Shown one piece after another: positions 1-6,512 of a stretch of 25,201 bases of DNA. A program made the position numbers and the translations under genes. Each line of letters starts with the position of its first letter. The stretch's first letter is position 1. A model generated the notes under the pieces. The model did not search any database. It was given only the letters and a program-made list of their open reading frames with translations, and was not told the origin of the DNA. Origin of the DNA: Motiliproteus sp963974645 (GTDB lineage: Bacteria > Pseudomonadota > Gammaproteobacteria > Pseudomonadales > Balneatricaceae); the NCBI GenBank assembly GCA_963974645.1, contig CAXBEA010000056.1, forward strand, positions 1-25,201, read 5' to 3'.

Positions 1-2
1 TG

Positions 3-134
3 TGGCAAGAGGAGCTAACCGTCTACCCCGCTCGCCCTAAATCAACAAAGAGCAGAGGCGCTCGGAGCGAGAGTCGGGAATCAACAGGCACGACGTCCAG
101 CGATACCGACCCCTGGGCGAAGTGGAAAAAGTAG
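3..134 (+). CDS. C-terminal end of an unidentified protein (5' end outside the window)
   Basis: An open frame enters from the left edge and stops at TAG (132-134), giving 43 residues. The tail is rich in Arg, Ser, Thr and Lys and ends in DPWAKWKK. Such a charged, low-complexity tail could end a nucleic-acid-binding protein, but no domain is visible and I do not recognise the family. It points toward the idr operon on the opposite strand, so the two would converge on the hairpin at 257-276. The frame is too short to exclude a chance opening. Confidence 0.4.
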   Translation, partial: WQEELTVYPARPKSTKSRGARSESRESTGTTSSDTDPWAKWKK

Positions 135-256
135 CGCTACATGAGCACCCGATTAACAATAATTATTGTGTGGATATTTTTCTCAAGGTATGGGACTTGT
201 CCGCAATTAACCTGGCGGTTAACGTCTTCAGCCGCTGTTGATTTGCGGATAACGAA

Positions 257-276
257 AAGGGGCCAGAAGGCCCCTT
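257..276 (-). terminator. Hairpin terminator of the idr operon
   Basis: A perfect 8-bp stem (AAGGGGCC / GGCCCCTT) closes a 4-base loop 27 bp past the idrA stop codon. On the minus strand the stem runs into TTTTCG, a short T run. The same stem could also stop transcription arriving from the left on the plus strand. Confidence 0.65.
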
Positions 277-302
277 CGAAGGTCGAACGGTTCCTAGCGC
301 CG

Positions 303-3011
303 TTAGCCAGTTACACCGATGTTTCTAGGTACGAACGAGAAGCTCCTGAATTCAGATTTATATTTGGACTCGCCAAGCTTGCGAATCCGAGCAACCCCCA
401 TTTTATAATTGTAGTTACCACTGATGTTATCCACCACTCGGGCAGTCAATGAGTTACTGGGCTGGCGCATATCAAGCATATTGGCATAGAGCACACCCTG
501 CTTGACTGTAGGAGTGACGATAGCCACCGCGGTCACAGCCGCCTTACTGAGTTCGATATGACCCCGTTTTAACAGTTCAGAGAACTGGAAATTATTCCCA
601 TCCACGCCGATCAGGGTATCCTTGAATGCAGGAACACGGTCGGAGTACATCATCACCTGATCACCGGATTCAATACCCCGCTTTTTAGCATCTTCAGGAT
701 GTATCTCAACCCAGTTTTCTGGCCAACGCTGCGTCGTATAGGGACGACGTTCAATATCATCGAATCCAGACTGCCAGATCTCGTTGATACGGCCATTACT
801 GAACCAAAGCTCGTCATCCTTAGGTGTCATCCAGGCGTGCAGATCAGAAAACAGGCTCCAAGGGTGCTTCTGAATGTTGACCTTGCCCGTCTGACTATTG
901 AAGTGGGTCAGCTGTTTCTTCAGCGTATTCGCCCCTTGAGGACCGTTCGTCAGTCCTTTCTTCTCCAGTTCGGCTGCGCTCAGCGTGGTGTCGTGCAAGC
1001 GCTTGGTACCCACCAGCTCTTTAGTATCGTAGTTGTAGAATACCGGCCCCTGGATACCATCCGTGCCAAACTCGGCAAGCTTTTGATGCAGCGTCTTACC
1101 TTCCGCATGTGCAGCCACCTTAATCATGTGGAAATCTTTACGGCTTCCTCGGCTAAAGCGCGATGCTTCTTCGGCAACCTCGTTAGAATTTTTCCAGTCG
1201 AAACCGTCAAAACCCATGCGCGTCGCCAGCTGGGCGATGATCCACCAATCAGGCTTAGCATTGCCCGGCGCATCGTAAAACTTTTGATACAAGCGCAATC
1301 GGCGTTCGCCGTTGGCACGCATAAAGTCCTCTTCGCCCCAGGTGGCTGCAGGGAACACGATATCGGCGAAATGCCCCCCGATCGGCTCTCGCAGGTAGAT
1401 GTCTTGATTGATAACCACCATCCCGCCGGAATCCGCGCGTGCTTTTAGGGTATCGATGATCTCCTGTTTATCGTAGCTGCGAACCTGGTGCGGATTAGCC
1501 GTTACTAACTCCCAGAACTTCTTCTGCAGCCCCTGAGAGCCACACATCGCCTGAATCCAGGTGGTGCCGATGACATGGGCAAAGCGGGTATGACCCGAAT
1601 AGGTCCAGCGATCGGTATCCAGCGCGCGACGACGGCGTCCTGGCAATTTCTCCGGAGACTTGTTACGCGGATAACTGCCACCTTTCTGACCTCCGCGCTG
1701 GTGACCACCCAAGCGCCCTACTACCTGTCCAGGCCGTCCACCGGCACCACAGATAGTGGCTATCGCGCTGATCGCGTTGGTGTTAGCGGTATTGTTCGAC
1801 CAGTAGAAACCTTTCTCAATCGCAAAAGAGGCTTTTACCCGACTACCATCAGCCTTGGGTTTAGCCAGCGCTGCAGCGGCCTGGTAAATTTTATCCACAT
1901 CGATCTGCGCCATCTCTGCGGCCACCGCAGGGTCGAACTCTTTCTGCGCCAGGTTCCATTTTTTATAGTCGGCAAAATCCTTGACCTGAAACTTGCCCCA
2001 GGTGGTGCGCCACTGCCAAGGCGTGTTCCGGGTACCCTGGCCAAAACCTGATGAGCTTTCCCAGCCGTTATTAACCCACTCCTCGATCCAGGCCTGATCT
2101 TCCCAGCCATTCTCCAGAATGACTCTGATGATCGCGCCCAATACCAGGTTATCGGTACCCGGAAGCACATCCAGATGGATCCCGCCGTGTTTCTTCATAA
2201 AGGCGATACCCGCAGTTTCCCGCGGATTCAGGATCACTGTTTTCATCCCGCGACGGATCGCCGGCATCATATGCTGGGTAAAGAGCACCGTCTTGGTTTC
2301 ATAAGGATCGGTACCACACACCATCAGCGTATCGGCAGCGCCCCAATCATCGTAACTGGGACCGAAATTATCGAAACCGGCATCGCGAAATCCCGGTGTC
2401 GAGGTCACATCCGACGGGGTGTCATGAAAGGTAAAGTTAGGCGTATTAATATGCCGCATTGCGTACTTGGTGATCGCATAGGTGTTCTCGATATATTGAT
2501 ACGAGAAGGTCTTAACCCCATACGCCGCATCACCGTGCTTTTCACGTACGTAATTGCCCACTTCTGCCGCGATATCCAGCGCGAAGTCCCAAGGAACAGG
2601 CTGCAGGGTGCCGCCGATCCGGATCATCGGACTCACCAGGCGATCGCGCGTCGGCGTCTGCGGATTATAGACTTTGGAGGCCAGCAAGCCACCGCGGATA
2701 CTGGAGTCACCGTTGGTATTGACGTACTTGGTGTCTTTGTCAGGCACGATCACCACGTTATGGGCGATATCGTTATGCATGACCACGTTATGCTGGGTTG
2801 GTGCGACCCATGCCTGCAGCGGAAAGCTGGGGAAATCGATCCCAAAGGCATTTTCAGCCGCCTTCATGCCCCCGTTGGGAGAACCCACCGGCCAGCGGTA
2901 CACCTTGTAACCGCAGGCGACGATGCAGTAGTCGCAAGCAGTTGTGATCACCTCTGCGTGTTTGGGTGGCAGCGGCGCATGATCTTCTGGTAAGTAATAA
3001 TTAGTAGCCAT
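303..3011 (-). CDS. idrA: Molybdopterin catalytic subunit, probable iodate reductase IdrA (arsenite oxidase-like)
   Basis: This is the 902-residue large subunit of a DMSO-reductase-family enzyme. It most likely reduces iodate in the periplasm, using a bis-MGD molybdenum centre and an iron-sulfur cluster. Cys26, Cys29 and Cys33 (CDYC-IVAC) match the [3Fe-4S] motif of arsenite oxidase AioA, and the downstream SSIRGG block matches the AioA segment where Ser replaces the fourth Cys. The AioA pattern RxGGHQ is kept (RLGGHQRGG), as is EKG followed by W. By manual alignment, the AioA motif SECHAT, which carries an arsenite-site Glu, has no Glu here (the stretch reads HDTPSDVTSTPG). There is no signal peptide; family members ride out on the Tat signal of the Rieske partner. 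The ATG has a GGAGA ribosome site and follows idrB by 13 bp. Iodate reductase is preferred because two diheme peroxidase genes share the operon; a different oxyanion substrate remains possible. Confidence 0.82.
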   Translation of the reverse strand: MATNYYLPEDHAPLPPKHAEVITTACDYCIVACGYKVYRWPVGSPNGGMKAAENAFGIDFPSFPLQAWVAPTQHNVVMHNDIAHNVVIVPDKDTKYVNTNGDSSIRGGLLASKVYNPQTPTRDRLVSPMIRIGGTLQPVPWDFALDIAAEVGNYVREKHGDAAYGVKTFSYQYIENTYAITKYAMRHINTPNFTFHDTPSDVTSTPGFRDAGFDNFGPSYDDWGAADTLMVCGTDPYETKTVLFTQHMMPAIRRGMKTVILNPRETAGIAFMKKHGGIHLDVLPGTDNLVLGAIIRVILENGWEDQAWIEEWVNNGWESSSGFGQGTRNTPWQWRTTWGKFQVKDFADYKKWNLAQKEFDPAVAAEMAQIDVDKIYQAAAALAKPKADGSRVKASFAIEKGFYWSNNTANTNAISAIATICGAGGRPGQVVGRLGGHQRGGQKGGSYPRNKSPEKLPGRRRRALDTDRWTYSGHTRFAHVIGTTWIQAMCGSQGLQKKFWELVTANPHQVRSYDKQEIIDTLKARADSGGMVVINQDIYLREPIGGHFADIVFPAATWGEEDFMRANGERRLRLYQKFYDAPGNAKPDWWIIAQLATRMGFDGFDWKNSNEVAEEASRFSRGSRKDFHMIKVAAHAEGKTLHQKLAEFGTDGIQGPVFYNYDTKELVGTKRLHDTTLSAAELEKKGLTNGPQGANTLKKQLTHFNSQTGKVNIQKHPWSLFSDLHAWMTPKDDELWFSNGRINEIWQSGFDDIERRPYTTQRWPENWVEIHPEDAKKRGIESGDQVMMYSDRVPAFKDTLIGVDGNNFQFSELLKRGHIELSKAAVTAVAIVTPTVKQGVLYANMLDMRQPSNSLTARVVDNISGNYNYKMGVARIRKLGESKYKSEFRSFSFVPRNIGVTG

Positions 3012-3024
3012 TAGTTATACTCTC

Positions 3025-3675
3025 CTAGCCCTGCGCCAAATTTTCGTTACGTCCGAACAGCAACCCGAGGATGCCGACGGCGTAGATATCGTCGCCATCA
3101 ATTTCCAGCAGCACCTGAGGCAGGCTCTCATAGGCCTGGCCGGAAACGATGATGCCGTGACGACGCAGATCGAACAGCGATAGATGGAACGGACACTGCC
3201 CCAGAGTCCGGTGCTCATCGGTAGCCAGATAGGAGCCGTTTAGCGGACCTCCCTGGTGGGTACACATATAGCTGTAACCCACCACATCCCGCTGCGGCCC
3301 TACGCCGCCACCCGCCTGAACCCCCATCTTAACGACCATACAGGAAGCATTACGTCCGTCGTCCGGGTAATTAAAGTCGACAGGCACATTTGCCTGCAAC
3401 TGACTGAGCTTGGCGACCAGTTTGCGTGGGTAGGTAACCACCCGTGCCGGTAGTGTCTGCGCCTGCGCCGTGCCAGGAAACAAATTGATACTGATGACAC
3501 TGGCGGTGGCCGCAGCACTGCCGCTATACATCAGAAAGTTGCGCCGTGACAGCATGCACTTGCCGTGTTCAGCCGCGCTTTCTTTGGTTTCTACTGAACG
3601 CTCGCGCTCTTTCGTTGCTGCCTGAAGATCGCTCGGTTTTTTTGCGGATAGAGAATTACGCTTGAAAAAGCTCAT
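3025..3675 (-). CDS. idrB: Rieske [2Fe-2S] subunit of the iodate reductase, Tat-exported
   Basis: A small electron-transfer subunit of 216 residues that would pass electrons between IdrA and periplasmic cytochromes. The start chosen is the ATG at 3675, with a GGAGG site and an ATGA overlap with the upstream gene; a longer frame reaching 3738 lies inside that gene and is unlikely. A twin-arginine motif, SRRNFLM (43-49), precedes a hydrophobic stretch and an A-Q-A cleavage region near residue 72. The Rieske ligands are C138-T-H140 and C161-P-F-H164. The two extra cysteines that form the disulfide in classical Rieske proteins are Gly and Phe here (CTHQGG, CPFH), as in some AioB proteins. It lies directly upstream of idrA, matching the small-then-large order of arsenite oxidase-type operons. 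Confidence 0.82.
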   Translation of the reverse strand: MSFFKRNSLSAKKPSDLQAATKERERSVETKESAAEHGKCMLSRRNFLMYSGSAAATASVISINLFPGTAQAQTLPARVVTYPRKLVAKLSQLQANVPVDFNYPDDGRNASCMVVKMGVQAGGGVGPQRDVVGYSYMCTHQGGPLNGSYLATDEHRTLGQCPFHLSLFDLRRHGIIVSGQAYESLPQVLLEIDGDDIYAVGILGLLFGRNENLAQG

Positions 3676-4916
3676 TTCTTCGCCTCCATCAATTGTTCCT
3701 TGGTAAACAGGGCTGCATAAGGGGGAAGCTTGGGCCAATCCATCAAGATCTTATCGCCGGAGAAGGACTCCACGAAAGAAACCAGATCGGACACTTCTGT
3801 TGAACTGAGTCCAAGCGGCTTGATCAGCTCACTTTTCGTCTCAGCAAAACCTGTACTGCGGCCGTCGCTAGCCACCCCGCCTCGGTTATAGAACTCCACT
3901 ACATCCTGCAGCGTCGCCAACGTACCGTTATGCATATAGGGTGCGGTGTACTTGGTGTAGCGTAACGAAGGTACCCGGAACATGCCCTTTTGCGGGGTCA
4001 ACTTACCGCGAAAATAGAGTCCAGGATCCGCCTTGGTCGAACGATACATTTTCTCGTTAGAACCCTTGGCAAAGACCTCGTATCTAAAGGTGATCTGCTT
4101 TAAGGCATCGGTTTCCCAGCCGAGATTGGTCGGTACCCCGACGTTATAGAACTTCTCGTTCGATGCCAGCGAGCCCTCATGACACTGGATACAATTGGCT
4201 TTATTTTCAAACAGCTCTTTGCCTCTTAACTGCGCAGCTGTCAGCGCCGACTGGTCTCCCTTAAGATAGTTATCTAGCGGAGTATCGGTTTGCACCAGGG
4301 TCCTTTCGTAAGCGGCAATCGCTTTCCAGGCATTGCCGATCTTGGGCCAGCGATCGCCGAATACCGTTTGAAAACGCTGCTGATATTCAGGGATCAAGGC
4401 CAGGCGTGATTCCATAATATCGGACTCGCCGTTGCCTGCAACCGCGCCTGTAGCGGCACCTTTTGCTTGCTTTTCCAACGAGTTAGCAGAACCAGCCCAG
4501 AACAGCTTGTTGTAGTACGCCGAGTTAATGATGGTCTGGCTATTGCGCCAGTGTACGGTTCCCGGATAACCCTTAGAGATATCGGTAGGGAAATCCCAGC
4601 CTTCAGACGGTAGGTGACAGGACGCACAGGAGGTAGAGCCATCACCGCCAAGACGGCCATCGAAGAATAACAGCATGCCCAGTTCAATCTTGGCATCGGT
4701 CTGCTTGTTATCCGCGGGAATAGGTACTGCGCCTAAGGGTGCCAACGGGGCTGGCGCTACAGCCTTCGTTGCTGCCATAGATGCTACAGCAGCCATTGGC
4801 GCTTTGTCAGCCGTTGACATACTCTGCTGGGTATTTGCGGTACAGGCCACCAGTAAACTAGACCCCAGGGCCGCGCTTGCCAGCAGGGGGGTACCTGATC
4901 TAATAAATCTTTTCAT
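3672..4916 (-). CDS. idrP1: Diheme cytochrome c peroxidase-like lipoprotein, probable IdrP1
   Basis: A 414-residue member of the diheme cytochrome c peroxidase/MauG family. In iodate reductase systems such proteins are proposed to remove hydrogen peroxide formed during incomplete iodate reduction. Two c-heme motifs are seen: CASCH (97-101) and CIQCH (242-246), with a later YMHNG block typical of the family. The N-terminus has a lipobox (LLVAC, Cys25) followed by an Ala/Pro-rich linker of about 40 residues, so it is probably a lipid-anchored periplasmic protein, unlike its neighbour. A GGGGAG site precedes the ATG. The stop overlaps the idrB start by 3 bases. Assignment to P1 rather than P2 rests only on its position next to idrB. 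Confidence 0.78.
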   Translation of the reverse strand: MKRFIRSGTPLLASAALGSSLLVACTANTQQSMSTADKAPMAAVASMAATKAVAPAPLAPLGAVPIPADNKQTDAKIELGMLLFFDGRLGGDGSTSCASCHLPSEGWDFPTDISKGYPGTVHWRNSQTIINSAYYNKLFWAGSANSLEKQAKGAATGAVAGNGESDIMESRLALIPEYQQRFQTVFGDRWPKIGNAWKAIAAYERTLVQTDTPLDNYLKGDQSALTAAQLRGKELFENKANCIQCHEGSLASNEKFYNVGVPTNLGWETDALKQITFRYEVFAKGSNEKMYRSTKADPGLYFRGKLTPQKGMFRVPSLRYTKYTAPYMHNGTLATLQDVVEFYNRGGVASDGRSTGFAETKSELIKPLGLSSTEVSDLVSFVESFSGDKILMDWPKLPPYAALFTKEQLMEAKK

Positions 4917-4927
4917 AAATTACTCCC

Positions 4928-6037
4928 CTAGTTCCTTGCCTGTTTCCAGTTAGGAATGACTTGATAACCGTAAGACTGGGTGTCGGTGTAGACATGCGCT
5001 TCAGTCGTCAGCGGGTCACCACTCAAACCATTGAGGAAATTAACCAGATCGTTTTGCTCACCAGAGCTTAGCTTTAGCGGTTTGATCCTCGAGTCTTTAT
5101 TACGATCCTCGCCACCGCCCTGGTTATAGAATGCCACCACCTCTTTCAGCGTGCCGATCATGCCATTGTGCATATAGGGTGCGGTGTACCGCAGTTCGCG
5201 TAGCGACGGGGTCATAAACGTGCCCGCGTCCGAGCGATCCGCTTTCTTCTGGATCACATGGCCGCCCATATCACGTTTGAGGGTCATGTAGTTTTCGACC
5301 CCCATAAACATGTTATAGGCAATGAAGGCCTGGTGATTTAGCGGATCGAGGAAGATATCCCAGTTCTCGGGCACCCCAGTGTTGTGCAGCTGGCCATCAC
5401 TGAAGGTGGGTCCGTTATGGCAAGCCACGCAGCCGGCTTTGCCCTTGAACAGTGCCAACCCGCGGGTTGCGGAGGGTCCCAGACGGTTGTTATCAAACCT
5501 AGAGTTACGCGAAGTCAGCGTATTCAAATACTCGGGAATCGCTTTACGCACGCCACCATTCGAGGGCTCCCCGAGCCCGGCATCCTTAAACATCTGCACA
5601 TAGATTGGATCCTGTTTGATACGCTCCTGCATTAGCCGCATATCCATGTTCATCAGGTAATCTTCTGTGATCATCTCCCGTGTTACATCGTTAAGATTGG
5701 TGCCCAAACGGCCATCATGCATCCAGCGTGACTTGTGGGCGACATTGATCAGCGTCGGCGCATTACGAAAATGCCCATTTCCAGGGTAACCAGGAGACAG
5801 GGCTTGTTTGGATGAGAAGCCGTTATCCGGCTGATGGCAGGTGGCGCAGGAGATAGCGGTATCTCCGGAAAGCCGTTTATCGAAAAACAGCCGTTTGCCG
5901 AGGGCCGCTTTTGCTTCGTTAACGTTGAGCTGTGGTAGGGGGCCCAGTTGATCTTCAGCCATGGAGGGACCGCTTAGCAAAGCGAAGCCGGCCGCTACCC
6001 AAGTAATGATCTTCCGAGGAGCTGTGGTTTTACCCAT
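4928..6037 (-). CDS. idrP2: Diheme cytochrome c peroxidase-like periplasmic protein, probable IdrP2
   Basis: First gene of the operon, 369 residues, and a second diheme cytochrome c peroxidase/MauG-family protein. The heme motifs are CATCH (64-68) and CVACH (203-207), and the family block APYMHNG appears near the C-terminus. An N-terminal signal peptide (positive residues, then WVAAGFALLSG, cleavage near SMAED) gives a soluble periplasmic protein with no lipobox. The start has a strong GGGAGGAAT ribosome site. The next gene begins 11 bp downstream. Peroxide detoxification is inferred from the family and the operon; the P2 label is positional. The sigma54-type promoter at 6144-6159 lies upstream. 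Confidence 0.78.
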   Translation of the reverse strand: MGKTTAPRKIITWVAAGFALLSGPSMAEDQLGPLPQLNVNEAKAALGKRLFFDKRLSGDTAISCATCHQPDNGFSSKQALSPGYPGNGHFRNAPTLINVAHKSRWMHDGRLGTNLNDVTREMITEDYLMNMDMRLMQERIKQDPIYVQMFKDAGLGEPSNGGVRKAIPEYLNTLTSRNSRFDNNRLGPSATRGLALFKGKAGCVACHNGPTFSDGQLHNTGVPENWDIFLDPLNHQAFIAYNMFMGVENYMTLKRDMGGHVIQKKADRSDAGTFMTPSLRELRYTAPYMHNGMIGTLKEVVAFYNQGGGEDRNKDSRIKPLKLSSGEQNDLVNFLNGLSGDPLTTEAHVYTDTQSYGYQVIPNWKQARN

Positions 6038-6143
6038 CTAATATTCCTCCCATAGACGCATGCGCCTTATGACGGTTGGAGTGGTTGTAATGCGCCCATA
6101 CAATAGAGATATGGACACGGAAAAACTTCTGACATTTATGTTA

Positions 6144-6159
6144 AGCAGCAATTATGCCA
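6144..6159 (-). promoter_or_regulatory. Sigma54 (-24/-12) promoter for the idr operon
   Basis: Read on the minus strand, the site is TGGCATAATTGCTGCT. It fits the sigma54 consensus TGGCAYRNNNNTTGCW with a single mismatch. The invariant GG (6157-6158) and GC (6145-6146) are exactly 10 bases apart. Transcription would start near 6133, leaving a leader of roughly 95 bases before idrP2. The NtrC-type activator gene at 11572-12918 makes a sigma54 promoter here plausible. Confidence 0.65.
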
Positions 6160-6186
6160 ACCTGTAGAAGATATATTTAATTGTTA

Positions 6187-6206
6187 TTTTTCAATCGTTT
6201 GAAAAA
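6187..6206. promoter_or_regulatory. Inverted repeat and IHF-like site between promoter and upstream sites
   Basis: An 8-bp inverted repeat (TTTTTCAA / TTGAAAAA, 4-base spacer) is centred about 63 bp upstream of the predicted idr start. Bases 6189-6201 fit the IHF consensus WATCAANNNNTTR with one mismatch, and the reverse strand fits similarly. IHF bending between activator sites and a sigma54 promoter is a common arrangement. It could instead be the operator of a dimeric repressor or FNR-like protein. Confidence 0.4.
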
Positions 6207-6230
6207 ATTAAAAAGTGATCTGGCTCTGCT

Positions 6231-6290
6231 GTTAAAACTAAATTTAACGTTTTGTTAAATATCAGGCTCAAATATTAGTAAGATTTAACG
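6231..6290. promoter_or_regulatory. Cluster of GTTAAA/TTTAAC half-sites, probable activator-binding region
   Basis: Four copies of a six-base half-site lie here: GTTAAA 6231-6236, TTTAAC 6243-6248, GTTAAA 6254-6259 and TTTAAC 6284-6289. The middle pair forms a 7-bp inverted repeat (ATTTAAC, 5-base spacer, GTTAAAT; 6242-6260). Spacings of 12, 11 and 30 bases keep the sites roughly on one DNA face. They lie about 100-155 bp upstream of the predicted idr start, the usual place for NtrC-type enhancer sites. The region is also upstream of the divergent HEAT-repeat gene. Confidence 0.5.
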
Positions 6291-6416
6291 ATTCATATAA
6301 TTTTGCAGCGGTCGGCCTGACCTAAAATGCCATCCATGCTCAAGCCGTGCGCTTACTTTCGCAGCAACAGCGGGACAGCGGAGCATCGAGTCCAATAATT
6401 CTGCTGCTATAGCAAG

Positions 6417-6444
6417 TTGGTACAAATACTGCTTTCCCTATTTT
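6417..6444 (+). promoter_or_regulatory. Possible sigma70 promoter for the HEAT-kinase-regulator-mobB operon
   Basis: TTGGTA (6417-6422) and TATTTT (6439-6444) are separated by 16 bases and lie about 70 bp before the HEAT gene start. The match is weak and rests on position as much as sequence. The rest of 6038-6512 holds no gene; apart from the sites listed, I see nothing further in it. Confidence 0.22.
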
Positions 6445-6512
6445 TTAGGATCGGTTTGCCTTTATGGTGGCGAACCATCACCCTTATATGTCGATACTCC
6501 TTGGAGACACAG

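Noticed and set aside
303..3675. Arsenite oxidase AioBA as the identity of the Rieske/molybdopterin pair
   Set aside because: The two diheme peroxidase genes in the same operon and loss of the AioA arsenite-site Glu fit iodate reductase better. No arsenic resistance genes are nearby.
6075..6096. Possible plus-strand sigma54 element near TGGTTGTAATGCG
   Set aside because: GG and GC are only 7 bases apart instead of 10, so it cannot be a -24/-12 promoter.
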